64,000 nucleotides of DNA from Chamaea fasciata (lineage: Eukaryota; Chordata; Aves; Passeriformes; Sylviidae): assembly GCA_029207755.1 (NCBI GenBank), contig JARCOQ010000002.1, positions 55,269,172 to 55,333,171 on the forward strand. Reading direction: 5' to 3'. Below, one piece after another: positions 49,049 to 62,288 of the stretch. A program made the position numbers and the translations under genes. Position 1 is the first letter of the stretch, and the number at the start of each line of letters is the position of its first letter. The notes beneath the pieces were generated by a model, which did not search any database, was not told the DNA's origin, and saw only the letters and a program-made list of their open reading frames with translations.

Positions 49049-52000
49049 ATGGAACTACTGCACTGAACCCTGGCATAAGAATAAGTAAGTCAATAAAATG
49101 CAGACTAGAAATTAAAGATATGTCCTTGCTTATTACAGCTGTGAAGTTGAGAATGGTGGGTTCCAGAAAACCCTACTGACTTTGCAAAACAGAACATGAC
49201 CAGCTCAGGGAAGGTAATGTAGGATATGATGGCAGAAGGCTTTCCTTTGGCAACCAACAGGGTGCATTTTATAAGCCCCCACATCAGTCCCTACTCTAGG
49301 CAGCGTGGAGGTGAAACAAGGCTTTTTGTCTTGCCTGCTTTGCACAGAGATTCAGCCCAGAATCTGACCAGGCTGGCAAGCAGTGGTGCTGCTGGCACCT
49401 TCCCTTTCATTGACAGAGGAAAAAAATCATGAACAGCATCACTGACAGCACATCAGGCCACAGGCTAATGTTTATTTACTTTTTCCATTTACAGTACTCA
49501 ATAAGGAATGTTAATGGAAAGTTGTTTAAGCTTAACAGGCAAATTTAAACTCTTATTCACAGAGTTTTGGAACATTTTTGTTTGAAACTTCCTTCTTGTT
49601 CCTCTCACCCCCTCCACCTCTCCACTTCTTTCCTATTAAACTGAAGTCAATTTCCCTTATAAAGTCCAAGGCTTTTAAACCCAGCCTAACGTTCATGATT
49701 ACTATCTTTCACTGAATAAACATAATACTTTATACCTTCTGTTGGAGGCACAGACTCCTTTTATTTGCAGGGGAGAGTGTAAGCAACATTTTAAACACTG
49801 CTTTGTGCACAATGGCCGATTAAAGCGGGAAACTGTGAGAACTGGGCTGCTCAATCCTCATACTTTATCAGGAACTAAGGACATAATGAAACCTGACATA
49901 TCTGGCTTCTTTCCTTGATCAGCTCCTGATTTCAGGGCTGCACAAAGAGGAGCCAAACAAAGGCAAAATGGGGCCTGTCCATAAACCCAGGGACTGATGC
50001 TGCAGAGCCTCAGGTAGCTCCTCAGTGCTTTATATAGAACCAGGTTCTAAGTGCCACTGCCAATAACCGAGATAACCCATTCAGATGGGTACCCAGGAGC
50101 CCTGGGCAATGCAGAAAACTTGTCCCATGAGTAGATACAGGAATGTGACTCTGACAGATAGAATATCCACAAAGTACTGCTGAGAAAGGCAGATATTCCT
50201 CATTAGGTATTGCCCTGACATCAAATGCTCCCCTAGAGATGAACCCCTTTTTCACAAGTCACTTAGGAATGTCATAAAGGGAGGGGATGCTACCCTGGGT
50301 TGCCATTTGGGGTGTTTTAGCCAGAACAAAATAGTCCCTTTGAACCTGTAAGCCCTGTGTTTGCTCTGACACTGATACACATTCCTGAAGCCCATTGAAG
50401 AAAACAGAAATACAAGAGAGCCAGAGCTCCTCATTGAAATGTCTCCTTTGTCCTGTTTAATTGAAATAAAACAGGGCAGAAAAAAATGCACACTAACTGA
50501 GATGCAGGAGTTTAATGTGCCCTTCTAGACACACATGTTTCCAATGTATTTTATAACAACCACAACAAAATGCAATTACTCGGTGTGGGCAGGGGGGCCT
50601 CTGGATGGCTCAATAAAAGTCCAGACAGGCTGTGCAGAGCAAGGCTGGGGCAAGGCTCTCTGTCTCCCTTCCCATTTGCATGGTTGCTCCTGCCCTTGTG
50701 TGTTGATGCTGACGGGGGGCTGGTGCTGGGAGAGGGTAAGAAGATGGAGAGACTTGGAGGTGATGGAGAACAGATCACGCAGTTCCTTGCTTTCCCACCT
50801 GACACCTTCACCAGGTCACAGCTGCTGCTCTGCAGAGCCATGGCAAAGAGTAAAGAGCATTTGAGTTTTAGGGGTGAGGTGTAAGGGCTCAGCTGCATTA
50901 TTGGCTCAGCCCAATGAACAGAGTCTTCTCTCCCTTTCCTACATTAGGGAATGACTATTCACAGCAGAAACAAAGACTGCACTTAAGTCTCTTGGGCACC
51001 AAGCAATTGTTCTGACAATATCACCTTCATTTTCCAATAAACTAAGCTTTTGAGTCTAAACAGGTCCTGACCACTGCACTAAAATCATGTATTTGTCCAG
51101 AGGACTGGGAATGATGATGGGTTTGGAAAGGAATCTGAAGACAACCTGTGAATTTCTCTGTCTGTGGCTGAAGGAAGCAAAGGATTTCCTTTTCTCCCTT
51201 CTGCACATAATGCTTCCTACTAATCAAAGTGTGGATTAACTCAAATTAAGGGAGCACAGCAAGAAGTAGATTTTATGATATCTGCACACTATATTACATT
51301 GCACCTGCAATGTCATGCTCTGATATAGTACAGAATCGTGTTTCCTAGAAAAATCAGATGCAATCCCAGGTCATGCTGACTTTCCAAGTGTTCACCAGTA
51401 CAAAGAAATAGTGATGTGCAGTCCTGAATCACATTCTATTTACAGCTCTTATCAAAGGCAAACTCTTCAATGATCTGAAGATTAAAAGCCCCTGCACCCC
51501 AGGATAAAATTTCTATTCAGCCAATATCCAACAAACTGACTTCCAAGGCCTGCTGTTGAAATTAGGCTTGCGGGACAGGACTTGCCTAGGACATTGCTTA
51601 CCTTGTTGGCTCTACTAAAAAACTTGGCCACTACCTTTTATCTCAATACTTTGGTGCTGCTTTTATAAATATGCCTCCTGAGAAATTTTTTGGTCAATAA
51701 AATCTCTCATATTTTTCTGCTAATTAGGCATTGAATATCCAGTTGGAGTCAGACGTTCACCTCTTAACAAGAACTGTGTTTTTGAGTGACACTTGGTGTT
51801 ACACAGCCTCTGTGCACCTCTGCCTTTTTAAGATTTCATTTGGGGACATTCTTCAGCATCTCAATTCCAGTCAGTTGTGGGTAATAATAATCATTCATTT
51901 TATCGATCTCTGCTGCATTTCTAACTGGGGTAAATAATAAGATAGCACTGTGTTGTGGATTCAAACTGAGACTCCAGCTCTAATGATGATTGAAAGCCCC

Positions 52001-53877
52001 CACAGGGGTATGGAGAAGTCAGAGACAACAGCACATAAATTATGAAGCCCTGCACTTTATCTACCACTGGCAATAGAAAAGGTTAATTATCTAAAAATAA
52101 AGCAACTGTATGCTGGTGTAGGAGGGTGAACTGGGAGGAGGGCTGTGGAACAAGCAAGACAAGGTTGTGATCTACAACACTAGAAAACTGAGGCTGAATA
52201 AGGAACTGTCCAGTATAACCTGTCACCCACAGGAAAATCAAATTGCATGGCTGAAAACCCCTGACTAAAGTAAATGGACTACATCAGGTCTTTTAATAAG
52301 CCTTCTCTGGTTCCGACAGTGAAACCAACAGGTACCCAGGAGCCACAGCCTCTCTCATACTCACTTAGTTACTCCAAGGCTGTACATGTTACAATGACTA
52401 TTGCACCACAGCAAGCCAGAGACCAGAGGAGTGAGTTCAGAGCTGAATTTCCTTGGTGTTTCTGCTGCCAGATACTTTTTAGAGATATGAGTTTGAAACT
52501 ATATCTCCAAAGCACTGTAATATTTAGTGTTTTTCTCTTCATGAGCATCCATGAATCGCTAAAGCTCCAGGGAGTGGAAGAGGCACCAAAAAGTTTGGGG
52601 TGAGTTTCACCACTGTAGATGCACAGGCAGAGGCAGCTGGCAGCTTTCAGTGTTTGTTAGACTGCTGTACTAGAGGAAAAACTCAGTAACCACCAGCAGC
52701 TCTGCCACGGGAATCCAAACAGGAAAGGCTACATAAGAAGAGTGAGAAGGAAGCTACACTCCTCCAGTTTGCTTGCCTTATTTTGAAGGCCTGCCAGGCA
52801 GCCAAAGACCTCACAAGCTCCAGCTACATATTTATGGCAAAAAGGAAAGAGCAGCAACTCCTCCAGCCTGGGATAATAGCTGAAAGAGTATGAGGCATAT
52901 GGAGTCAATCCCACTGAGTGAAAAGGAAAATAACCAATAACATCAATAGGATTTTAATGGAGTCTTTAGTATTGGCCTTAAATGCATCTTAGAGCCTGGG
53001 ACATGCTCTCCTTAATGTTATTTTTTAGTATGTCCTTGCTTCCATTGGGACAAAACTTTGAGGCTCCATTAATACTGTGGGTTTTATAGCAGCTGAAATC
53101 ATTGAAGACCATTACAGGTGTTTGCTGCATTCTATGCAACTCCCTTCACAGAAGGAAGGTGAAAATACCATTCCTTTATAAATAAAAGACATGTGGCACT
53201 AAGATGCTAAAATTACTCAGTTAATTGCACATCAATCTATGGGGTTGGCAGATTTCTCATCTCTTATCTCTGAGCAGGTAACAATTCATCTGGGTTGAAG
53301 AAGCTGATTTATTAAAAGAAAAAGATTCCAAAGCAACATGCAAAAAAAAAAGATGAATTTGGATTTTGTTTTCAGGTCACTGTACTAAATACTGCCACTG
53401 ACAGTATTAGATTTACATTACTTCAGTTTAACTGAGCTGAACATGAATACCATTGTGTTCTTCATATTTTTGGTCAGGGCAAATACACATGGGCATAGGT
53501 GGGTGTTTGAGAGTTCCCACGGGGTCACAAGAACAGGTCAGCAGGAGAGGATGGCTCCCACTCACATCATTCCTCTGGCAGCCTTATTAGCACAAGTGGC
53601 TACTCATCCTGTTGTCATGAGGAGAAGTCATCAGTGGGTAATACAATCCTATAGAGACAGGCTTGCTCCACTGAATACAAGATGGAAGTACTCTCTCCCT
53701 CACACATTTGTTTTAATTTTTAAAGAACTGTAAGTTGTCTTTCTGAACACAGACTTTTCCCAGTCGCTCATCGGGGAATACGACAAAAAGCCACACTCAC
53801 TCATCTGGGACCAAATGTCCCATGGCTGGCGTGGTGGGCTGGCTTTGCCTGGATGCCAAATGCACAGCCAGCTGCTC
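49049..53877. other. Noncoding DNA, no gene seen
   Basis: About 4.8 kb without a supported gene. At 50535-50898 three frames on both strands, each over 100 codons, overlap in a locally GC-richer patch. Their mutual overlap and lack of domains argue for chance. 49460-49760 is AT-rich and repeat-free. An A run is at about 53342-53350. Confidence 0.55.
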
Positions 53878-53909
53878 TCTCACCACCACCACCCCACCAC
53901 CCCCCCCCT
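53878..53909. repeat. (CAC)n / poly-C tract
   Basis: CAC units passing into a C run with few interruptions. Simple sequence. Confidence 0.9.
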
Positions 53910-54218
53910 GCCCCTCTTCAGCAGGATGATGGGAGAAAATAAGATGAAAAAACTCATGGATCAAGATAAAGGCAGCCAAATGGAAGAAGAAGAAAAAAAA
54001 AAAAAAGCCAAGATTACTTGCAGAAGCAAAGCAAAAGCAAAGGAGATGTATGCTCTACTTCCAGTCAGCAGGCAATGTCCAGACACTTCCTGAGAAGCTG
54101 AGAAGTAGGGCTCCAGTATGCAAAGTGGCTGCTTCAGAAGACAACGCCTCAGTAATGAATCATCCCCCCAACCCATTTTCTATTACATTTTATTGCTAAG
54201 CACAATGCCATATGGTAT
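53910..54218. other. Noncoding DNA with A-rich tract
   Basis: Purine-rich DNA with an A run around 53993-54006. The Lys/Glu-rich open frame (53815-54093) follows from this composition. No gene is supported. Confidence 0.6.
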
Positions 54219-54249
54219 GGAATATTCCATAGGAATATTCCTATGGAAT
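54219..54249. repeat. Perfect 26-bp palindrome with paired GGAATATTCC
   Basis: Positions 54224-54249 read identically on both strands (centre AATATT, core CCATAGGAATATTCCTATGG at 54227-54246). The 10-bp palindrome GGAATATTCC occurs at 54219-54228 and again at 54232-54241. The palindrome has no spacer, so it could extrude as a cruciform or bind a symmetric dimer. No factor is assigned. Confidence 0.95.
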
Positions 54250-57200
54250 TCCTACCGGCCCTTGGGGGTGTTGGAAAGACAGCTCTGGTGCTGTGTGGGT
54301 GCTGCTCACAGCAGTCAACACGTGGTGTGTTACCAACACCCTCCTAGATACAAGTGCAAAGCACAGCACTTCCAGAGGAGTGTTAACCCCAGCCCAGCCA
54401 GAGCCACTACCTGGGTGTCAGAGGTCACATCATGTGGGACGCCTTCATCTGATACATGATGTGTCCCTGACAAAAGAGGAAGAAAGAAATTAGGATTAGT
54501 TCGAAGTTTTGGCTGGCTGGGTTCACTGTAATACCATCCTGTGTGCACGGACAAACTCACAGTACAAGTATTATTTCAGAGGCATTTCCCTGAGAGCTGT
54601 GTGTACTAATTATGTCTGCAAATGAGAGTCCTTTTATTTAAAGACATCCTTACAGACTTAGGAAATCATGCCCACCTTAAAGATGTTGACATATATGTGA
54701 TGAGCTAAACCATGGCAACATGCAGGATTCTTGTATGCAAAATTCCTACACGGAAAGAAAATCATCCTATCCTAAACTTCTGCATCATTACTCATTTCAT
54801 TGGAGTCTTGTTACTTGAAATGCACTATTATTTGTTAACATGTGCCTGTTACTAAAACCCTGGGGGTGTAAACACTCTCCAACTGTTTTGCTGGAGCGTT
54901 TTGTCCTTTCCCAGCTAACACAGTTCGCTGGAAAGCTCCAGACAGATCCTCCTCCTTCTCGTTCCTAAACACACAGCCCCCGCACTTGCGTGGAGAACAC
55001 CTCTTTTTCCATCTTTTTCCATCTAAATGCCCACAGAAATGAATTCAGCACACAGCTGGGGCACTGAGTGTTTAAGGTTAAGGATTGCAACTGCCATGCA
55101 ACAGGGAATAGCTTTGCTGTTTGCCAGGTGCCTCAGACACATTTTCCTCATTCTTAACACCAGCCTAACACATAGCAGATACATGTGCCTATTTACAGAG
55201 CTTAAATGCAAACAACACCCTGAAAGGATGTAGAGACAGGGGAAGAAGACAAAAACACAGGCACTTATTTGCTTATCAGCCGATCAGCTCCAAGAACTTT
55301 TCACCTAATGAGCCGTATCTAAGGACCCACTTTTTACCTAAGATTCATGTCTTTAATACTCTTTCCAGACAGAAAACCTCAGTTCTTTTACTTCCCCTTC
55401 CTTGAGGACCCCAGGCTTCTCTTTAAGTCACTTCTCACTCCCGGGATTATTGGTATTAATTTATTCGGGAAACATTTTCCATACTGCTGCCCCAAGGCTA
55501 GTGTCTACCTTCAGCTGTCTAAGGATGCTGATGGCTTTTTTTGGCGGGCAGGGGCCATCCTTTCCCAGCCTGGCAGCAACCAGATATCGCTGATAATGAC
55601 CTGGCTGAACTGCCAGCAAGTCATTAACCTTTTTTAGAGTAAAATGCTTTCCCACCTGGGGAAGTCATACTCCAGCCTCATACTGCAATTTGCTCAGTGA
55701 GGAAGTAATTTCCTGCAACACACACGCTGACAAGAATGCTTTATACAAAGAAATAAAAACAGATACAACAGTTATTTCTCATTACCAGTGCTAAACATGA
55801 CAATAATCACTATTTTGGGGTCTTAATGGCGATACCAATCGCAACCATGATGAGACTGGTCTCATTTCGGTCAGGAAATTTAGGGGATTTTTGAGTTTGA
55901 CCCTTCTCCCTGTTGGAAGTCATTAGCATCTGCCTGTGTGCTGGCCAAGCATCTGCTGACAAGGGCGTTGTTTGCTCCTAAAAGAGTTTCTTTTTCTTTA
56001 GGGAAGCTGTTGATTTGGAAGCCAATGACAACCCATCAGGAACTTTCTGAGTGATGGCTAACCTTCACTTCAGCGGCACAACTGCTGATCTGATACTCTG
56101 GCTGGAGGTGAGAGTAAACCTTACCTTGGGGCCACTTGAGCTACTTGTGCATAGTGATATTTGTGGTGTTTGCAGTGGTGCTGGAGAGGGGTGGTGACAC
56201 AAGGAAAAATATCCCTTTTTTTACTCTGTAAATTTTAACTAGACTTGCCTTATTTGGCGTATAGTGAATATTGAACTTATAGACACAACAGTCCATATGC
56301 TTTAGCCATGTGATCTAAATGTTTATGTACAAGGGAGGGTGAGCACGTCTCACTGAAATGTGGTCATTTTAAGTCAGGTGTTGGCTCTGCCATATTGCCC
56401 CCTAAGACAGGGCTCTGTAGAGAATGGTTCACTATGCTGCTCCTAGACACTGTGAATAGGTGAGGTGCACTGCCCTTTGGGGAATACCTGTGCAGGGATA
56501 CCTGTGAGTTGTAGAAGGGGTCTCACTTGACAAAGTTAGAGGGACAAATGCTCATAGGAGTGTGTGCCTTTGGCCTCCTTTGTGGGGTACCAACAGGAGT
56601 GATCACAAAATTTCATGCCTGTTAAAATGGCTAGGCTTTTCTTAACAGAGAAAAAGGCTTTTCTTTCTTTTCATCACACATATCCCTCCCTTTTTATCAT
56701 TGTTTTTTCATAATTACTAAGACCAATGGCCTTAATCACAGGTTTGCCAGGAAAATAGCAGTCCCTGAAACAGCCTCTCTGCTGTGGGACAAAGCATTTG
56801 CAAAGAGAAATGTCCCACGAGTGTGTCCTCTCCCAGCTGTTCCAGTGCCCATTGGCAATGCCAGCTGCTCAGGCTTGCATGCTAAAGCTACTGAGACCAG
56901 CATGGCAGGGATTTTCCGGAGAGCTACCCAGGAATTAAGTGTCTGGATTCCTTTCACATTCCACAGGTGCTAGTCCAATGAGCTGTGCCTCCAGGTTCAC
57001 TTTCCAGTTCAGTTCTGGTACTGGAAAATCGCTCCATTGAGAGGAATATACTGTCTTGCCAGCCAGTCAGAGGGTGCCAAGAGCAACTTCAGCAGGGTTT
57101 ATCAGACAGACAGCCAGGGCATTGGCACAGACCTATCTCAGGAATCTCAGCACTCTCACCACAAACCTACCTTGAGTCTTGATTTTGAAAATATGTTCTT

Positions 57201-58271
57201 CTTATGTAGGAGAAACATAAGATAAATACTGCAGTCCTGCCTCTCCCAGGAGTGAGCCAACAGCTACAAGAGCTAAAGGTATCTCTTGGCTATGTTTTTC
57301 ACATTTCAGCATGGTAACAGCTGAACACTCAAATGCACAAGTGAAAAGAGCTGAGGAATTAAATGAAAATGCCTCCTGATGGTCTGCTGAGTTACAAGCC
57401 CTGTCCTTGCCATGGCTAAGGAAGGAAATCAGTGGCACCAGGTGCTGTGAATACCATTTGGTAGCTAGAGGCAGAAAATTTTAGGAGGCTCCTTAGGTGC
57501 CATGCCTCTCCTTGCCTCTGAGAAGCCCTGCTAGTCTGGTGGGGCACTATACAGCAGCAAACAGGATTCAGGGGACTTACAGGCTCTTGTCCTGCCTGAT
57601 GCATGAGAGATGGAATCAGACAACCTCTCAAGAAAAAGACTCCAAACAATCCAGTTTCAGCCAGCAGCCAAGGCTCTGTGGCCGGAGCCATACTATCCAT
57701 TTCCTCTGCTTTGGTAGGAAGGTACATGCAGCATCTGCCCTGCTGTGTTTTACATCTGTAGTTCAGGGAACAAAACATATTAAGAGCAAGGGAATGGAAA
57801 TGCAGGCAGGAGAGGATGAACCAAAGCACTGCAGATGTACCTGCTTTCTCCATTAACTCTAAGAAAACTCACTGGTGGCCCCAGACACCAGAAGTCATGT
57901 GAGGTAAGTCCTACTCCAGCTGTTCATGGGCAAAGAGATAGATACATAAGAAAAGCTCAGTTTGAAGCTGGTCATTGAAAACTGATGACTCAAAACTAGT
58001 GGGAAGACAGGGATAAAGAGGAGTCTGGCTCTTCGCAATTTTTGGCTTGGTCTCATAAAAGTATTGTATTGCTAGAAACACTGTAGACACAAAGTCTTTA
58101 AATATGGATTGCATTAACTGTGGTTCCTCCTGAGGATGACTTGCATGTGCAACCCAAGGCAGACAGGAAGGCTTCAGTGCCAGGCTACGGTCATTTCAGA
58201 AGGGATATAGGAAATGAGCTTAACCTTTTTGTGTTGGAATGCAAGGTGCTACAGGGTTGATAATCAACCAC
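54250..58271. other. Noncoding DNA, no gene seen
   Basis: About 4 kb with no supported gene. The 145-codon minus frame (57416-57853) overlaps a 119-codon plus frame over the same DNA, and neither shows a domain. No mobile element was recognised. Confidence 0.58.
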
Positions 58272-58288
58272 AAAAAAAAAAAAAAAAA
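58272..58288. repeat. Poly-A run (17 bases)
   Basis: Pure A run about 40 bp before the minus-strand CR1 fragment. CR1 does not end in poly-A, so the two are probably unrelated. Confidence 0.9.
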
Positions 58289-58330
58289 GTCAATTTAATG
58301 AATGATGAATATACCATGCTTTCTAATAGG

Positions 58331-58470
58331 ATGAATCACAAAATGGTTTTGGTTAGAAGGGACCTTTTAAAGGTCTCCTAGTTCAACCCCCCTGCAATGA
58401 GACTCTTCCAGCAGGCCAGGTTGCTCAGAGCTCTAGCCAACCTGACCTTGAATGTTTCCAGGGATCGGGA
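58331..58470 (-). mobile_element. CR1 retrotransposon 3' end (copy 4)
   Basis: The plus strand carries the reverse complement of a CR1 3' terminus. ATGAATCACAAAATGGTTTT (near 58331) corresponds to the tail plus AACCATTCTATG. AGAAGGGACCTTTTAAAGGT and GTTCAACCCCCCTGCAATGA follow, then CAGGTTGCTCAGAGC (near 58418) and CCAACCTGACCTTGAATG (near 58438). Similarity stops near 58470, so only about 140 bp of the 3' end remain. The tail is worn, with no perfect ATTCTATG unit. It is non-coding. Confidence 0.93.
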
Positions 58471-59913
58471 ATAAATTGAGTCAGGTAAGTACATTAGTCA
58501 ATTCCACTGAACTTCTGCTCAAATTTTATCAGGCCTGTAGTTAGGCCACACTCATACTCTGTTCTGTTTGCCATTCCCATGCTCTTCTCTCCCAGAAGCT
58601 AAAGAGAGAAAACTAATTTAATTTTTTTTTCATAGAGTTTAACTGAAAAAGCCAGGATAAAAATTGCCTAGGTTCTTATGACATTATCTAAGCTGTTTGG
58701 GTAGTGGCAGCAATTGAATGGTAGGAAATTGGAAATGGCTACTACAAGATACATTCACATAATTCATATACATGCACCTAACTCATATTCTAATTAAATA
58801 AGAACTTAAAACCCCTGTAGGTGTTGTGCTCAGAGCTCATCTTTCCCTGAGCTATGCAACAAATCATTTCTTTGCAAATCAATGGGAGACAAACTTCTAG
58901 AATGTAACGGGGTTTTTTCAGTCATAGTTTATTTACACTCTAAGTATTTTATATTTTGACTACAGCAAAATTTATATTCTAAATAAGAATTAGTTTTGCA
59001 CAAAAAAGCTCACAAAATTAAAACATTTTAAAAAACTCATGAAAATTAAGTAACAAATGTTAAAATTAAATTAACTTGGGAATCCAGTCAATTGATTAGG
59101 GAATTTTCAAATGCATATTCAAAATTTTCCTGTAATACATACTTCTCCAGTCAGAGGTACATCTTTAATGTTTTGGGGTTGGGTTTTTTTTTGGTGACAT
59201 ATTAAAAAAACAAAGTAAAAAAAAATTACTGAATCAGAACAAAAAAAAATTAAAAATGCGCATCCCCCCTTGGACTGGAAATCTCAGCTGTGGAGAAGGA
59301 GATTGAAAAAGACTTTGTGTGATTGTTATTATTGGATTATTCAGTGCCTGTCTTTGGAGAGAGCTAGTGTCATACACTGATATTTGCCCTTGTTTTGCAC
59401 CTTGTTGTGTGTGGACAACATTTGTGTACCTCCCGTATTAAGTCTACAGAAATGCAAACACAACTGAAGTCCATGTACCAGCTCTGTGGACTCCAGATCC
59501 TACTAGTAAAGAGCATGTAACCCAATCCCCTTTAATTTTGGGGATGGGGGTGGGAATCAGTCTGGAAATTTGATTTTCCTCAAATCAGCCATAAAGCATG
59601 AAAAAGCACAAGCTTCTTGATTTACACATTCTCAAAACCGCAGGCATTTCTAACATCATTTCTGCACTTTATTCAGTGGTGACAAGTCCTGAGGGAGTGA
59701 AGGAGGAGGATGAAGCAGTGACTCTTGGTGCACTCTCTGGCCTAATTATCACTTAATCAACCCTAGCAGTGTCAAAAAAGAAACACAGAAATGTCAATCC
59801 ATTTTCAACTCTTGGCTCCCTTGTGCCTCAGAAGTTCCCTTTGTTTTAAGCATTTTAAAAACAGTTTCTCTGACTCTGAGATTTTTCTTCTTACTATTTT
59901 TCATCTCTTTTTA
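58471..59913. other. Noncoding AT-rich DNA, no gene seen
   Basis: No gene is supported. The stretch about 58900-59260 is very AT-rich, with several A and T runs and a short T/G tract near 59171-59193. Confidence 0.6.
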
Positions 59914-59935
59914 TTACTACCACTACTACTACTAC
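59914..59935. repeat. (ACT)n trinucleotide repeat
   Basis: A short imperfect ACT/TAC array of about seven units. Confidence 0.85.
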
Positions 59936-62265
59936 AAGTTTTTGTCCTTCCAAACTTTTTGCACACATGCCAGAGAACAACCTGGAATGTTCAGCCCAGT
60001 GCTGCTTCTGAGTCATTTTCCACACTGTTTGTCTCCTGACTGGGGTAAAATAGGAATATTAAGCCTGATGAGCAATAAGGATAATTGAGCAGAGCAAACA
60101 AATCTTTATTTCTTTTGAGGGAAAGAGAGGAGAAAATAGACTTGGATCTACTGGACCATAGGAGAGATGAAGAAAACAGAAAGCTATGCTTATCCCAGAG
60201 ATGGAGCTACATCACAGCCTCAAATCCTCTGGCTTTGCAGAAGTTAATACTTGCTGAAGAACTTTGCGTTTTTTGCTGGACTACAACAGTAGGTTCTAGC
60301 CAACTCCCTGACTTCTCTAGGAAGATTCTCCTGGTTTCTATTCCTCACACTTGCAGTGCTGAGTCATCATGTTTAAAACGTGTAGCTAGCATGCTTCATG
60401 GCTCCCTTGTTTTGACTGTGCAGAGAGAAGTCTCTGCACTTGGAGACAGCAAGGACTGTGATGTGCAAAGCAAGCTACAGCCGTGTTACATCCTCAATGG
60501 CACAGCCAGAAACAGAAGGGTGAGAGGTTAACCACACTTCTCTTGGATGGTGCTGAGGGAGGAGGAGTGGACAAAAGGAGTACTCATATTGATTTTGGAC
60601 AGAATGTGTAAATGGCACCTGGTAAAAAAGGTCTGTGTGCAGAGGTTGTGAATGGCAGGAACCAGGCATTAACAGGATGTTTTTATAATGTAAAGACCGC
60701 CCTGCCACTTGCCAGCTTTCAATGCCTATATGTGTTACTTGGCATACCTACATTCTGCAGTGAATTAAAAATTACAGGTGAATTGAATGTGGGCTAGTAG
60801 AGTGATCACACTGTGATATGGGTACTACAGAGCAGTTGGGAACAGTGTCACAAGGAGCTCCTTCAACTTCTAATCATCCTCCATCACTGCTCTGGAGGCT
60901 CCAGGGTCCTTCAAAACCTCACACAAAGCCCTTGCACATACATGTACATCACTTCAACATGAGTTGAAGGGTTAAAATATTATCTAGCCTTGAAATAGAC
61001 ACTAAGAAAACCAACATCTTGTTGATACTTGTTTGGATGCGGCCAACGCTCCTGGCTGCTGCTACCAGGAGACTTTTTGGCAGGAATACAAGGAGATAAT
61101 GCTGGATGCCATTCAGCATAAAGCTGTGAAGCTGGGGAACTATGCCTGCATGGCCTGCTCTGAACCTCCAGTATGAATTATTCTGCCATTGTATGAGCCT
61201 ATGAAGTGCTGAGGTCCAGCTACATACAGATTCCAGACAGAAGCTGGAGCTCCAAGGCAGCTACATAGCTTTGACAACACTTCCAGGTTGTATTTGTGTC
61301 CGTGCTGAAGTCTATTCTCCACAGATACAAAGAGGAGACTGAGAACCTCTGTCTTAACCATGAAGGGACAATAATTATGCAGCAGCAGCAATTTATTTTC
61401 AAACACTCAGCTGCAGCACTTCATCCCAGTACCCATGGCCATGGGCCCTGTGGTCAAAGGCACCCTAAAGAGCTTTCCCGACATGTTTCCATCCAGATGC
61501 AATTACAGAAAATGATCTACTAACAGGCCCACCTGCAATGATGTTTGCATATGCTGCAAGAGGGGATCCAGTGTTACAAATCCTAATTTCAATTAGCTTC
61601 TTCCAGAGCCTCGAAATAGCAGGAAGCACCAGGTTCTTCCCACACTTCTTCGTGTGTGTTTTCCAGGTCTGTTCCCTCCATGCTGGGAAGACAGGATTCA
61701 ACTTCTTTTTAACCAGCATTACCTATAGCTGGGTAGCATTTGAGTCCCAGACTCACTACTAAAAGGCAGCAGAGTCTTTGGAGACTTGAATTTTGCTCTG
61801 CCTTCAACTTCCGTGATTTCTACAGGCTTAAGAATTTCAGCTGAGGGAGGTTCTCTGTGTTTGACTCTCAACACTTTCAAGTATTACCCATACAGGAGCC
61901 TCAAGTTTCCAGGAAGTGGGAATTTTTTCTTCCATGGCTGATGCTGAAGATTAAACATACAGTCATCACTTTAAATCACCAAAATGAAACCTTTGTTTAT
62001 TTCTGACCATCTCTGTGCTTGGGAAGGACTAGGGTGAAGCAAATCGCTGGTCAGACACTGCCTTCCTACCCTGACCCTTATAAACAGCTGGTCAGGTCTC
62101 CTGCCAGCATCCGAGTGGAAGATGGGGCTGTCCTACCTTGCTTTAATCTCAGTGTTTCCCAAAGAAGTAAAGACATGATGTGGCTGCTGACCCTCTCCAT
62201 CCTCATTAGACCCTGAATCAAGCACTCCTTAAACCCTAGTTCCTGTAAGTAAATCATTACTATGG
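59936..62265. other. Noncoding DNA, no gene seen
   Basis: No gene is supported. The 148-codon plus frame (60085-60531) begins SRANKSLFLLREREEKIDLD in translation but has no domain I recognise. Its Cys/Ser/Leu-rich remainder looks like translated noncoding DNA. Opposing frames overlap at 61140-61760. Confidence 0.55.
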
Positions 62266-62288
62266 AATTAGAATTGCAAATTCTAATT
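62266..62288. repeat. 10-bp inverted repeat, 3-nt loop
   Basis: AATTAGAATT (62266-62275) and AATTCTAATT (62279-62288) are exact reverse complements around GCA. Small and AT-rich, with TAATT-type cores on both arms. Confidence 0.9.

Noticed and set aside
50535..50898. Three overlapping frames above 100 codons on both strands
   Set aside because: All three cannot be real. The locally higher GC content lowers stop-codon frequency, and no domain is seen.
57416..57853. 145-codon minus-strand open frame
   Set aside because: Overlapped by a 119-codon frame on the opposite strand. Neither resembles a known family.
58272..58470. Poly-A run plus CR1 considered as one retroelement
   Set aside because: CR1 does not carry poly-A tails, and about 40 bp of unrelated sequence separates the two.
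60085..60531. 148-codon plus-strand open frame
   Set aside because: No recognisable domain, no splice or promoter context, and composition like the surrounding noncoding DNA. A length expected occasionally by chance.
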